A stretch of 64,000 bases of DNA from Nocardia amamiensis (lineage in GTDB: Bacteria; Actinomycetota; Actinomycetes; Mycobacteriales; Mycobacteriaceae): contig NZ_JADLQX010000006.1 of the NCBI RefSeq assembly GCF_015477605.1, positions 124,001-188,000 on the forward strand, in the 5' to 3' direction. How positions within the stretch are numbered: the first letter of the stretch is position 1; every line of letters begins with the position of its first letter. The notes under the pieces were generated by a model that did no database searches, had not been told where the DNA came from, and saw only the letters and a list, made by a program, of their open reading frames with translations. The position numbers and the translations under genes are program-made. This document shows, piece after piece, positions 25,065 to 33,597 of the stretch.

Positions 25065-25960
25065 CGACGCGCACCGAGGTGGCGCGAATCGAGCAGGTTC
25101 CCGGCACACCGCAGCCCGTCGCGGTTCGTGCACGGGCGAAACGGAGGCGCTGGGAGCTCACCGCGATCGGGGTGGTGCTGGCCGCGGCGTTCCTGCTGCC
25201 GTTCGTCGTGATGGTGCTCGGCTCGCTGAAGAGCAGGGCCGAGATCCTGCGGATCCCGCCGACGTACCTGCCGGAGTCCTGGCACCCGGACAACTACGTG
25301 ACCATGTGGGACACGCCGGAGACGCCGCTGCCGTTCAACCTGGCCAGCACGATCATCATCGCGGTCTGCGCCACCGCGCTGGTGTTGCTGGTCGCGATAC
25401 CAGCGGGGTACTACACCGCCCGCCATCGCTTTCCGGGCCGCGGAGTGTTTCTCGGCCTGGTGCTGATCACCCAGATGTTGCAGCCCACCGTCCTGGTCAC
25501 CGGATTGATCCGGGAGTTCTTCGCGCTCGGGATCAACGACACCTGGCTGGCGATGATCCTGGTGAACGCGGCGTTCAACCTGTCGTTCGCGGTGTGGATC
25601 CTGCACAGTTTCTTCGCGGCGATCCCGATCGAGATCGAGGAGGCCGCGTTGCTCGACGGGTTGAATCGATGGCAGACGCTGATCCGGGTGAGCCTGCCGC
25701 TGGTGTGGCCGGGCATCGTCACGGCGACGATCTTCGTCGTGGTGGCGTGCTGGAACGAGTTCGCCGCCAGCCTCGTCGTGCTGACCACGCCGGAGAACCA
25801 GCCGCTGTCGGTCGCGCTCACCAAGTTCGTCGGTCAGTACGACACGGCGTGGCAATACGTGTTCGCGATCTCCACCGTCGGCATCATTCCGGTGGTGCTG
25901 CTGTTCGCGGTGATCGAGAAGCGGTTGGTGGCGGGGCTCACAGCGGGCAGCGTCAAATAG
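25061..25960 (+). CDS. Sugar ABC transporter permease 2 (MalG/UgpE type)
   Basis: A 299-residue membrane protein. After a 30-residue basic cytoplasmic tail come six helices, with the EAA loop IEEAALLDGLNRWQTLIRVSLPLVWPG and the family ending of a helix plus VEKRLVAGLTAGSVK-like segment. ATG 25061 overlaps the previous stop. It completes the importer heterodimer with the preceding permease. Confidence 0.9.
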   Translation: MTTRTEVARIEQVPGTPQPVAVRARAKRRRWELTAIGVVLAAAFLLPFVVMVLGSLKSRAEILRIPPTYLPESWHPDNYVTMWDTPETPLPFNLASTIIIAVCATALVLLVAIPAGYYTARHRFPGRGVFLGLVLITQMLQPTVLVTGLIREFFALGINDTWLAMILVNAAFNLSFAVWILHSFFAAIPIEIEEAALLDGLNRWQTLIRVSLPLVWPGIVTATIFVVVACWNEFAASLVVLTTPENQPLSVALTKFVGQYDTAWQYVFAISTVGIIPVVLLFAVIEKRLVAGLTAGSVK

Positions 25961-26068
25961 CCGGGGCGTGGCCAGATCCCTTGCCGTCCATGGCCAGAAC
26001 CTCCGCGGACGATCCCGAGGGATCGACGTTCGCGGCGCGGACCAGCGATTGCCACGCGGTAGCATCGA

Positions 26069-26728
26069 ATGGTGACACGGCAAGATCACGGAGCCAAGGA
26101 CGGTCGCCACTACGGCGGCCTGACCAAGGAACAACGGGTGGCCCAGCGGCAGACCCGGCTGATCGACGCCGCGCTCGAACTATTCGGCACCCAGGGGTAC
26201 ACGGCCACGTCCATCGAACGGCTCTGCGCCTTCGCCAATGTCTCCACGCGCAGTTTCTACGAGGACATGGGCAGCCGCGAGGCATTGCTCATCGCGCTGG
26301 CGAATCGCATCACCACGCAGGCCCTGGACCGCGCGCTCGCCGCGCTCGCGGAAACCGCGGACAAGCCCCTGGCCACCCGTGTCGTGGCGAGTTTCCGGGC
26401 GTATCTCGGAGTCACCTGCGCAGACCCTCGCCGAGCCCGAGTGTGCTACGTCGAGGTGGTCGGCGTGAGCACCGCGGTGGAGGAGTGGCGCAGGGAGCAG
26501 CGCCGCCTGCTGTCGAGGTTGCTGATCGGCGAGGCCGAACGCGCCATCGAGCGCGGCGAGACCGGGTCGCGGCGGCGTTTCGATCTGTTCGCTCTCGCCG
26601 TGATCGGCGCGGTCAATTCCCTTGCCCAGGAGCTGGTGCAGAGCACGGCGCCGGACGCGGCACTCGGACTCGACGAAATATGCGAGGAAATCGCCTATTT
26701 CGTGAATTCCGGCCTCGCGCTGACTTGA
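26069..26728 (+). CDS. TetR family transcriptional regulator
   Basis: A 219-residue regulator. Residues 24-72 form the helix-turn-helix domain (RLIDAALELFGTQGYTATSIERLCAFANVSTRSFYEDM). The rest is a helical ligand domain. ATG 26069 lies 4 nt after TAGCAT, suggesting a leaderless transcript; GTG 26072 is an alternative. It lies between the sugar permease and DeoR genes on the same strand, and whether it regulates sugar uptake is unknown. Confidence 0.83.
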   Translation: MVTRQDHGAKDGRHYGGLTKEQRVAQRQTRLIDAALELFGTQGYTATSIERLCAFANVSTRSFYEDMGSREALLIALANRITTQALDRALAALAETADKPLATRVVASFRAYLGVTCADPRRARVCYVEVVGVSTAVEEWRREQRRLLSRLLIGEAERAIERGETGSRRRFDLFALAVIGAVNSLAQELVQSTAPDAALGLDEICEEIAYFVNSGLALT

Positions 26729-26803
26729 GCGGAATGCCTGTGGTCATATTGTGCGCGTGCTCACCGAAACAGCGGGTTTCTCGCACGACCGGGACGGTCT
26801 GAG

Positions 26804-27595
26804 ATGACCGGACCGACCGACCGACCGCAACGGTGGAACCGGTTGCTGGAACTGCTCGCCGAATCCGGCCGGCTCTCGGTGGAGGAAGCCGCCGAGCGGC
26901 TCGGTGTGTCCGCAGCGACCGTGCGCCGCGATTTCACCGCACTCGCCGAACAGCAACTGGCGACCAGGACACACGGCGGCGTGGTGGCCACCGCCGTGGC
27001 CTACGACCTGCCCGCCCGCTACCGCCAGTCCGGCGGCGAAGCCAAGCAGCGCATCGCCGAACACACCGCCGCTCTGATCGATCCGCGCGCGGTGGTGGGG
27101 ATGAACGGCGGCACCACCACCACCGCGGTCGCCAGGGCGCTGGCCGGACGGACCGACCTCGGACTGTCCGGCGACGAGCAGCTGACCATCGTCACCAACG
27201 CGCTGAACATCGCGGGCGAGATGGTGCTGCGGCCGCACGTGCGCACGATCGTGCTCGGCGGGGTGGCGCGGCGCGAGTCCTACGAGCTGCACGGACCGCT
27301 GGCCGAACGCTCCCTGGCCGAATTGCGGCTCGACGACCTCATCCTCGGCGTGAACGCGATCTCCGCCGAGGGCGGCGCCCAGTGCAGGCACATCGACGAG
27401 GCCGGGGTGACCACCGAGATGGTCCGCCGTTCCGGGCGGGTGCTGGTGGTGGCAACCGCGGACAAGCTGGAGCGCACGGCGCTGGCCCGCATCTGCGGCA
27501 TCGAGCAGGTGCAGCTACTGGTGACCGACACCGACGCCGACCCCGCGGCGGTCGCGACCATCCGCGCGGCGGGCGTGCGGGTCGACGTGGTGTAG
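26804..27595 (+). CDS. DeoR family regulator of the amino-sugar cluster (AgaR-like)
   Basis: A 263-residue DeoR/GlpR-type repressor. Residues 10-60 carry the helix-turn-helix (GRLSVEEAAERLGVSAATVRRDFTALAEQ). The effector domain follows with GGTTTTAVARAL, IVTNALNIAGEM, HGPLAERSL and TADKLERTALARI, typical of sensors for phosphorylated sugars. It probably controls the divergent catabolic and transport operons through the TCAAAT repeats near 22803-22833. ATG 26804 lacks a strong ribosome-binding site. Confidence 0.85.
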   Translation: MTGPTDRPQRWNRLLELLAESGRLSVEEAAERLGVSAATVRRDFTALAEQQLATRTHGGVVATAVAYDLPARYRQSGGEAKQRIAEHTAALIDPRAVVGMNGGTTTTAVARALAGRTDLGLSGDEQLTIVTNALNIAGEMVLRPHVRTIVLGGVARRESYELHGPLAERSLAELRLDDLILGVNAISAEGGAQCRHIDEAGVTTEMVRRSGRVLVVATADKLERTALARICGIEQVQLLVTDTDADPAAVATIRAAGVRVDVV

Positions 27596-27639
27596 ATCGC
27601 GGTCGCACAGTCGTTTCGACGGTGCCGGCCGGGTCGCTA

Positions 27640-28464
27640 TCAGCGCGTCTGAACAGTCTGCGCGATCCACCTGTCCCAATAGTCCTCGTACCATTCCCGG
27701 AATTGCTGCCCGTACGGCATTTTGCTGTTGCTTCCGGTCTCGAAGCGATAGTGTGCGGCTATTCGCTGTACCGCCTCGTCGCGGGGGAACTCGCCATCGC
27801 GATATCTTTCGTATATCCTGAGATACTTTCCGGCGGCGCTATGGTTTATGTCCGGTCCGCCGTTTTGAAGTATCTGGTGCCGTACCGTGAGCTGTGACAT
27901 CACGGCATGGCCTTCGTTCAGCAGCGACCGGTCCACATGATCGTCGACCCATCTCTTCCGGGTCCGGCCCATCGGCGGCGATGGCGCGTCGTTGTGCGGA
28001 TTCCCCGGGTGGGCATGGTCGATTTCATGTGCGAGCGCATCGGCGGACGCCAAGGGGTTGTCTTTCATCTTGCTGTCGAGAACTATGGCCTTCTCGTCGT
28101 AGTCGGCGTATGTTCCGTCACCCCTTTTTCCGTAGCGTATGGACCACCCGTCCTGCTGCACGTCCTGGATCTTACGGATGAGGTCCTCGGACATTTCGGC
28201 GATTCTATCGACTTCACTGCCGAGCCCGGAGCGGACGGATGTCGAGTAACCAAGTCGCTGCAAGCTTTTCAGATATTCCGGTAGTTCCCGAAGTTGCCCG
28301 AAAGCGTTCCGTCCGGCGATATCGGTGTCAACCAATTCTGCAACGGAATCATTGATGTCCCTGCGGTAGCCGCGGTAATTGCTCGATATGCCATCCGCAG
28401 TTCTCGAGAAATCGCGGCGCAGACCGGTTGCCAGGTTCGTGAAGAGCTGGCGTAGCAGCCTCAT
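27640..28464 (-). CDS. HExxH metallopeptidase-like protein, possible toxin
   Basis: A 274-residue protein. Residues 145-152 contain HEIDH (His146, Glu147, His150), a zincin zinc-binding motif. A possible third ligand, Glu184, lies in LLNEGHAV 34 residues later, as in gluzincins. The region GDGTYADYDEKAIVLDS before it resembles metallopeptidase modules of polymorphic toxins. The N-terminal 100 residues are helical and unassigned; there is no signal peptide. ATG 28464 overlaps the stop of the upstream 158-residue gene. Base composition is visibly more AT-rich than the neighbourhood, suggesting acquisition. The toxin role is inference. Confidence 0.65.
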   Translation of the reverse strand: MRLLRQLFTNLATGLRRDFSRTADGISSNYRGYRRDINDSVAELVDTDIAGRNAFGQLRELPEYLKSLQRLGYSTSVRSGLGSEVDRIAEMSEDLIRKIQDVQQDGWSIRYGKRGDGTYADYDEKAIVLDSKMKDNPLASADALAHEIDHAHPGNPHNDAPSPPMGRTRKRWVDDHVDRSLLNEGHAVMSQLTVRHQILQNGGPDINHSAAGKYLRIYERYRDGEFPRDEAVQRIAAHYRFETGSNSKMPYGQQFREWYEDYWDRWIAQTVQTR

Positions 28465-28937
28465 TCGAGGCTGCCGGAGCTGGGGCGCCGAAATTGCGCA
28501 CGGTTCTCGTGTACGGATACATCTCGCAGCAGCTTCGAGCGGGCATCAAATCTGAGGCGTATCGTTCTGGCCCCCTGCCCCAGGGTGAACGATACCGTTC
28601 CATCGGGGGGAATCCTCGGGTTGATCCGTGCGCTCTCGATCGGTAATTCGAACCGCGCCGCCATATCTGTTCGGGTAATTCGAACGTCCCTCGCGACGTA
28701 CATGATGGCGAGGGAGCTCGACCTGGCTTCCGGCGCGAGCGGGCAGCGGAACACGATCGATGAGAACGGCTCGCCGTCCAGATGTGCTGCGAATTCGCGT
28801 GCATAGGGGTTGGTGCTGGATACCTCACGCAACTCCGCTCCGCAAGCTGTGGAGACCTGCTCTGGCGTGAACCAGTCGGGTGCAGCTAGTACATTGTCGG
28901 CAATCAGCCGGATCTCTTGGACGTCTTGCATTGTCAT
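28461..28937 (-). CDS. Hypothetical protein coupled to the metallopeptidase gene
   Basis: A 158-residue soluble protein, beginning MTMQDVQEIRLIADNVLAAP, with alternating hydrophobic strands (SLAIMYVARDVRI, GTVSFTLGQGARTIRLRFD) suggesting an alpha/beta fold. ATG 28937 has an excellent GGAGGAA site. It overlaps the downstream gene by 4 bp and shares its lower GC, so the two are probably one transferred unit. It could be a chaperone or immunity partner. No family recognised. Confidence 0.65.
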   Translation of the reverse strand: MTMQDVQEIRLIADNVLAAPDWFTPEQVSTACGAELREVSSTNPYAREFAAHLDGEPFSSIVFRCPLAPEARSSSLAIMYVARDVRITRTDMAARFELPIESARINPRIPPDGTVSFTLGQGARTIRLRFDARSKLLRDVSVHENRAQFRRPSSGSLE

Positions 28938-29101
28938 GCCAGATATTCCTCCGCAGGCCGGTACAGTGGCGCGGCGGTGGACCTCTCAGCAAGTGTGGCA
29001 AATTTGTGGCACTGCGGGTTTTCCCGCCAGTGGGAACATATCGAACGGTGATTCCGGAAGGTAGCCGTGGGGTTACCAATAGATGAATCTGGCGGCCCCG
29101 A

Positions 29102-29803
29102 TTACTGATCGGCGACGGCGGTGGCAACTCGATCGCGCGGCGCGCCGGCGTCGGCGCCTCGGCGCAGGGTTCGCACCCAGACGAGGAAGCCCCACACGAC
29201 GAAGCCCGCGTAGATCAGATACAGCGTCGCCGACGGGTAGTAGCCGGCCCGTACCAGTAGCGGGATTCCGACAAAGTCGACGGCGATCCAGATCAACCAG
29301 AATTCGGCCCAGCCGCGGGCCATGCCGTAGGTGGCCAGCGCCGAGCCGGTGAAGATCCACGCTTCCGCCCACGGGCCGAACGACCCGATCCAGCCGAAGA
29401 GTTGAGCGAAGCCCGCGGTGCCGAGCAGCATGGCGGCCGCGAGCAGCCATCGTTCGCGGGCGCTCGCCCAGCGCGGGGAGACACCGCGCTGCTCGCGACC
29501 GGTGTCCGCCGTCGCGCGGCGATACCAGCTCCACCACCCGTAGCCGCTCACCGCGATGAATATCAGCTGGCGTCCGGCCTGCCCCGCCATGTTCAGCTGC
29601 TGTGGTGTGTGGAAGATCGCACCGACGAACACCGTGAACAGCAGGGCGTTCCCGGCGATGCCGATCGGCCAGGCCCAGACCCGCCGCCGCATGCCGCCGA
29701 TGGCGGAGGCCAAGCCGAAGCCGTTGCCGATCACCTCGCGCCAGAGGATCTCCGAGCCCGCGATGTGCAGCTTGGCGTCGAGCAGCGTGATGATCGGGTT
29801 CAC
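29102..29803 (-). CDS. pnuC: Nicotinamide mononucleotide/riboside transporter PnuC
   Basis: About 233 residues with seven hydrophobic segments. The PnuC signature around the third helix, SGYGWWSWYRR, is present, as are FGWIGSFGPWAEAWIFTGSALATYGMARGW and the polar FWLIWIAVDFVGIPL. It facilitates diffusion of nicotinamide riboside for NAD salvage. GTG 29803 gives the usual family length; ATG 29836 or 29842 would add 11 or 13 residues. The gene is divergent from the purine-cluster importer, which may be coincidental. Confidence 0.85.
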   Translation of the reverse strand: MNPIITLLDAKLHIAGSEILWREVIGNGFGLASAIGGMRRRVWAWPIGIAGNALLFTVFVGAIFHTPQQLNMAGQAGRQLIFIAVSGYGWWSWYRRATADTGREQRGVSPRWASARERWLLAAAMLLGTAGFAQLFGWIGSFGPWAEAWIFTGSALATYGMARGWAEFWLIWIAVDFVGIPLLVRAGYYPSATLYLIYAGFVVWGFLVWVRTLRRGADAGAPRDRVATAVADQ

Positions 29804-29898
29804 CTGTCGTGCAACCAGTGGCGGGGCGCATCTCATCCGCATCCGATCGCCGCGATTCGAAATCCGCGCGGCGGCCGTCGTGCGCACCGTAACGATTG

Positions 29899-29951
29899 CG
29901 CAATCTGACGACGCCATTCGCAATATCCGCGCAACCGGGTGCTCCTAGGGT
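29899..29951 (+). promoter_or_regulatory. Promoter of the purine-cluster importer with three CGCAA boxes
   Basis: CGCAAT occurs at 29899-29904 (inside palindrome ATTGCGCAAT, 29895-29904) and 29919-29924, then CGCAAC at 29930-29935, followed by -10-like TAGGGT at 29946-29951. ATG 29959 lies seven bases after the -10, so the transcript is probably leaderless. The same box layout occurs at 39279-39332. Confidence 0.65.
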
Positions 29952-29958
29952 GACCGTC

Positions 29959-30762
29959 ATGAGCACGGAAAGCAGTACCGCCGGGGGGACCGGAATTCAT
30001 CTCAGTGGGTTGACCAAGACCTTCCGGGTAGGCCGGAAAACGGTGCAGGCGTTGGATTCCGTGGATCTGCACACCGAACAGGGCGCGTTCCTGTCGCTGC
30101 TGGGCCCCTCCGGCTGCGGCAAGTCGACGGTGCTGCGCATTCTCGCCGGTCTGGAGACGCCGACCGCGGGCCAGGCGTCGATCAACGGCGAGACGCCCGC
30201 CGAATTGCGCGGGCACCACGAGCTGGGCATCGCGTTCCAGGATTCGGCGCTGCTGCCGTGGCGGTCGGTGGAGTCGAACATCAAGCTGCCGCTGCAGGTC
30301 GCCGGGATGACGCCGGAGCCGGGTCAGATCGCCGAGCTGATCCGGCTGGTCGGGCTGGACGGCTTCGAGAAGGCCAAACCCGCGCAGCTGTCCGGCGGCA
30401 TGCGCCAGCGGGTCTCGATCGCGCGGGCGCTTGTGGTGAAGCCGACCGTGCTGCTGCTGGACGAACCGTTCGGCGCGCTCGACGACATGACCAGGCAGCG
30501 GCTCAATCTGGAATTGCTGCGGATCTGGACCGAGAAACCGGCGACCACGTTGATGGTCACGCACGGCATCGCGGAGGCGGTGTTCCTGTCCGACGTGGTG
30601 GCCGTGATGAGCCCGCGGCCGGGCCGGGTGCTGGAGCTGGTCGAGATCGACCTGCCGCGCCCGCGGCTGCCGGAGATGATGCGCACACCGGAGTTCCACA
30701 AGCTGCACGACTACCTGTCCGAGCTGCTGTTCGGGAAGTTGGGAAAAGGAGGCTTGGCGTGA
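29959..30762 (+). CDS. ABC transporter ATPase (NitT/TauT family) of the purine cluster
   Basis: A 267-residue ATPase with Walker [11 protein letters not shown]-loop FQDSALLPW, signature LSGGMRQR, Walker [13 protein letters not shown] and the switch His in VTHGIAEA. This is the nitrate/taurine/thiamine-precursor class. ATG 29959 is preferred over GTG 29950, which lies inside the -10. It energises two permeases encoded downstream and works with the NMT1-type lipoprotein. The substrate is probably a purine breakdown compound, by context. Confidence 0.9.
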   Translation: MSTESSTAGGTGIHLSGLTKTFRVGRKTVQALDSVDLHTEQGAFLSLLGPSGCGKSTVLRILAGLETPTAGQASINGETPAELRGHHELGIAFQDSALLPWRSVESNIKLPLQVAGMTPEPGQIAELIRLVGLDGFEKAKPAQLSGGMRQRVSIARALVVKPTVLLLDEPFGALDDMTRQRLNLELLRIWTEKPATTLMVTHGIAEAVFLSDVVAVMSPRPGRVLELVEIDLPRPRLPEMMRTPEFHKLHDYLSELLFGKLGKGGLA

Positions 30763-30874
30763 GCTGGCGCTGTCTTCGCCATCGCAAGCCGGGATGGCAG
30801 CGGGTGAGTACGCACATGCGGCCGGTGCGGCGGCATCCGCTCGCACAGTGCATTCGCCGAGCGGGAGGCGCGTC

Positions 30875-31621
30875 ATGAAGCGCTACGGCGGTGTGCTCGG
30901 CGTGCTCGGGCTGGTCGCGGTGTGGTGGATTCTCGCCGCGTTCGAGGTCGCGGGCGGCACCATACCCAGCCCGTGGCTGGTGCTGCACACCATGTTCACC
31001 GACGGATGGGGCTTGTACGGACCCAATTTCCGGATCACCGCGCTCGGTGCGTTGCAAGGGTTCGTCTGGGGCAATGGGCTGGCCATCGCGCTGGCCGTCT
31101 TGATCGTGCTCGTTCCGCCGATCGAATCGCTGGCCACCCAGCTGGCGATCCTGAGCTACTGCACGCCGCTGCTCGCGCTCGGCCCGATCATTCTGGTCGT
31201 CTTCGGCGGGCGCACCCCGACCGTCTTTCTCGCCGCTATGTACTGCTTCTTCACCACGATGGTCGGCACCGTCGCCGGATTGCGCTCGGCCGACCGCACC
31301 AGCCTCGACCTGGTGCGCGCCTACGGCGGCGGACGCTGGCAACAGCTCTGCCGGGTCCAGGCGATCGCAGCGCTGCCGAGCACTTTCGCGGCCTTGAAGA
31401 TCGCCGCGCCGTCCGCCGTCCTCGGCGCCATCATCGGCGAGTACCTCGGCGGCGTGGACAGCGGCATCGGAGTGGCGCTGACCGCCGCGCAGACCGCCTA
31501 CAACGTGCCGCGCACCTGGGGCATGGCGCTGGCCGCCGCGGCCTTGGCCGGACTCGGCTACGCGCTGGTGGCGCTGGCCGCCCGGCTGGTCGCTCCGTGG
31601 ACCGCCCAGGAGGCGCGATGA
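30875..31621 (+). CDS. ABC transporter permease 1 of the purine cluster
   Basis: A 248-residue BPD_transp_1 permease with about six helices. The cytoplasmic EAA-type loop is LVRAYGGGRWQQLCRVQAIAALPSTFAALKIA. ATG 30875 has a GGGAGG site; the frame is open 27 codons further upstream, but that sequence is not family-like. A 112-bp spacer without a gene separates it from the ATPase. The stop overlaps the next ATG. Confidence 0.88.
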   Translation: MKRYGGVLGVLGLVAVWWILAAFEVAGGTIPSPWLVLHTMFTDGWGLYGPNFRITALGALQGFVWGNGLAIALAVLIVLVPPIESLATQLAILSYCTPLLALGPIILVVFGGRTPTVFLAAMYCFFTTMVGTVAGLRSADRTSLDLVRAYGGGRWQQLCRVQAIAALPSTFAALKIAAPSAVLGAIIGEYLGGVDSGIGVALTAAQTAYNVPRTWGMALAAAALAGLGYALVALAARLVAPWTAQEAR

Positions 31622-32415
31622 ACCTGCTGCGCCGAATCGGGCGGTTCCTGTTCCCGCTGGCCACTTCGCTGCTGCTGATGCTGGTGATCTGGTACGTCTT
31701 CCTGAAGGCGTTTCCGCAGGTCGGTCCGCGAGTCGGCAAGACACCCGGCGATATCTGGGCCTATCTGGTGACCGCGCCCAACGCGGAGACCGCGCGTCAG
31801 GCCATCCTCGACGATCTGCAGATCACCCTGCGGGACGCGGCCATCGGGTTCGGCGCGGGCATGCTCGCCGCGCTGGTGGTCGCCGCGTTGTTCGTGTCGT
31901 TCGCCGCGGTCGAGCAGACCTTCCTTCCGGTGGCGATGCTGCTGCGCTCGGTGCCGCTGGTGGCGTTGACGCCGATCATCGTGCTGGTCTTCGGCCGCGG
32001 CCTGGCCGGGGTCGCCGTGCTCGCCGCGATCGTGGTGTTCTTCCCCGCCCTGGTGATGATCATGGCGGGACTGCGCAATGCGCCGCGGCAGGCGCTGGAG
32101 CTGGTGGTCGCCTACGGCGGATCCCGGTGGACCGGGTTGCGCATGGTCGCCGTGCCTGCGGCGCTGCCCTCGGTGTTCGCCGCCGCGCGGATCTCGGTGC
32201 CCGGCGCGCTGATCGGCGCGCTGCTGGGCGAATGGCTCGGCAGCGGGACCGGGCTCGGCGCCAGCTTGATCCGGGCCATCCCGACCTTCCAGTACAGCAA
32301 GCTGTGGGCCTCGATCGTCATCGTCACACTGGTCTCGGTGGTGCTGTACGCCATCGTCGGTGTCATCGAGAACCTGGTGCTCGCCCGCTTCGGGCCGGAG
32401 GCGGGACGATACTGA
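31618..32415 (+). CDS. ABC transporter permease 2 of the purine cluster
   Basis: A 265-residue paralogue of the preceding permease, with the loop LVVAYGGSRWTGLRMVAVPAALPSVFAAARISVPGALIGALLGEWL. ATG 31618 overlaps the previous stop (ATGA). Two different permeases rather than a homodimer is a somewhat less common form of this family. Confidence 0.88.
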   Translation: MNLLRRIGRFLFPLATSLLLMLVIWYVFLKAFPQVGPRVGKTPGDIWAYLVTAPNAETARQAILDDLQITLRDAAIGFGAGMLAALVVAALFVSFAAVEQTFLPVAMLLRSVPLVALTPIIVLVFGRGLAGVAVLAAIVVFFPALVMIMAGLRNAPRQALELVVAYGGSRWTGLRMVAVPAALPSVFAAARISVPGALIGALLGEWLGSGTGLGASLIRAIPTFQYSKLWASIVIVTLVSVVLYAIVGVIENLVLARFGPEAGRY

Positions 32416-32492
32416 CCGCGCGGTCGGCCGGCGAAATCCGCGCGAATTCAGGCCCGGAACGTCAAAGTAAAGAATTTGAAACGCGCTGCACC

Positions 32493-32498
32493 TAGATT
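32493..32498 (+). promoter_or_regulatory. -10 element of a leaderless binding-protein gene
   Basis: TAGATT ends six bases before ATG 32505, so the transcript likely begins at the start codon. Upstream TCAAA (32462-32466) and TTTGA (32475-32479) form a short inverted repeat that could be an operator. No standard -35 is evident. Confidence 0.45.
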
Positions 32499-32504
32499 CG
32501 GCCC

Positions 32505-33593
32505 ATGACACCCGTGCAGCGCTCCACGTTCGGGCACCTGAACCGACGTACCTTTCTCCGTTACTCCTCGCTCACCGCGGCCGTGCTCGGCGGCTCGGCG
32601 GCCATTGCCGCCTGCGGTGGTGAGACGAGCGACACCTCGGGCGGCTCGACCCCGGACGGCTCGAAGTACGGCAAGGTCGCGGTGCAGCTGTCCTGGCTGA
32701 AGAACATCGAATTCGCGGGCGAGTACTTCGCCGACGCCAGAGGCTATTTCAAGGAAGCCGGTTTCGGTGCGGTCGATCTCATCGCGGGCGGCGCGGCGAG
32801 CACGTCGGTGGAAGCGGGATTGGACACCGGGAAGGTGTGGCTCGGACTGTCGGCGCCGCAGACCACCGCGCCGGCGATCCTGGAGGGCCTGCCCGCGAAG
32901 ATCGTCGCGACCACCTACCAGAAGAACCCGTTCGCGATCGTCAGTTCCGCGGCCAAGCCGATCCGGACGCCGGGGGACATGAAGGGCCGCAAGATCGGCG
33001 TGCAGGACACCAACCAGCTGATCTTCAACGCATTGCTCACCGCCAACGGGATGAAGCCGAGCGACGTCACCGTCGTGCCCGCGCAATTCGATCCGACTCC
33101 GCTGGCCAACGGTGAAGTCGACGGATGGGTCAGCTATGTGACCAACGAACCGATCACACTGGCGGCCAAAGGATTCCAGAACACGCATTTCCTGTTCGCC
33201 GACTTCAACCTGCCGTTGGTCGCCGAGACTCTGACCGTCGCGCAGTCCACCATCGACAAAGAACGCGACAAGCTGAAGGCGTTCTTGGCCGCCGAGATCA
33301 AGGGCTGGAAGGACGCGGTGGCGAATCCGGCGGAGTCGGCCCGGCTCGCGGTCGAGGTGTACGGCAAGGATCAGAAGCTCGATCTGGCCGAGCAGACGCA
33401 AGAGGCCATAGCGCAGAATGATTTGGTGGTCTCACCGGACACGGCCGCCAATGGTCTGCTCACGATGAGCGACGCGCTGATCGAGCAGAATATCGCCGCG
33501 CTGCGCACCGCCAAGATCGATATCAAGGCCCAGCAGTTGTTCGACCTGTCCGTGCTGCGCGAGGTGTATGCCGAGAATCCGGGACTGAAATAG
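32505..33593 (+). CDS. NMT1/THI5-like ABC substrate-binding lipoprotein, Tat-type
   Basis: A 362-residue protein. The N-terminus has a twin-arginine motif (NRRTFLRYSSLTAA) and a lipobox IAAC with Cys37, so it is probably exported folded by Tat and lipidated. The mature part starts KVAVQLSWLKNIEFAGEYFADARGYFKEAGF, the NMT1/THI5 pattern of binding proteins for pyrimidine precursors and related heterocycles. Placed with uricase, allantoinase and XDH genes, it likely binds a purine-derived compound; thiamine precursor uptake is the alternative. It has its own promoter. Confidence 0.86.
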   Translation: MTPVQRSTFGHLNRRTFLRYSSLTAAVLGGSAAIAACGGETSDTSGGSTPDGSKYGKVAVQLSWLKNIEFAGEYFADARGYFKEAGFGAVDLIAGGAASTSVEAGLDTGKVWLGLSAPQTTAPAILEGLPAKIVATTYQKNPFAIVSSAAKPIRTPGDMKGRKIGVQDTNQLIFNALLTANGMKPSDVTVVPAQFDPTPLANGEVDGWVSYVTNEPITLAAKGFQNTHFLFADFNLPLVAETLTVAQSTIDKERDKLKAFLAAEIKGWKDAVANPAESARLAVEVYGKDQKLDLAEQTQEAIAQNDLVVSPDTAANGLLTMSDALIEQNIAALRTAKIDIKAQQLFDLSVLREVYAENPGLK

Positions 33594-33597
33594 GTAA

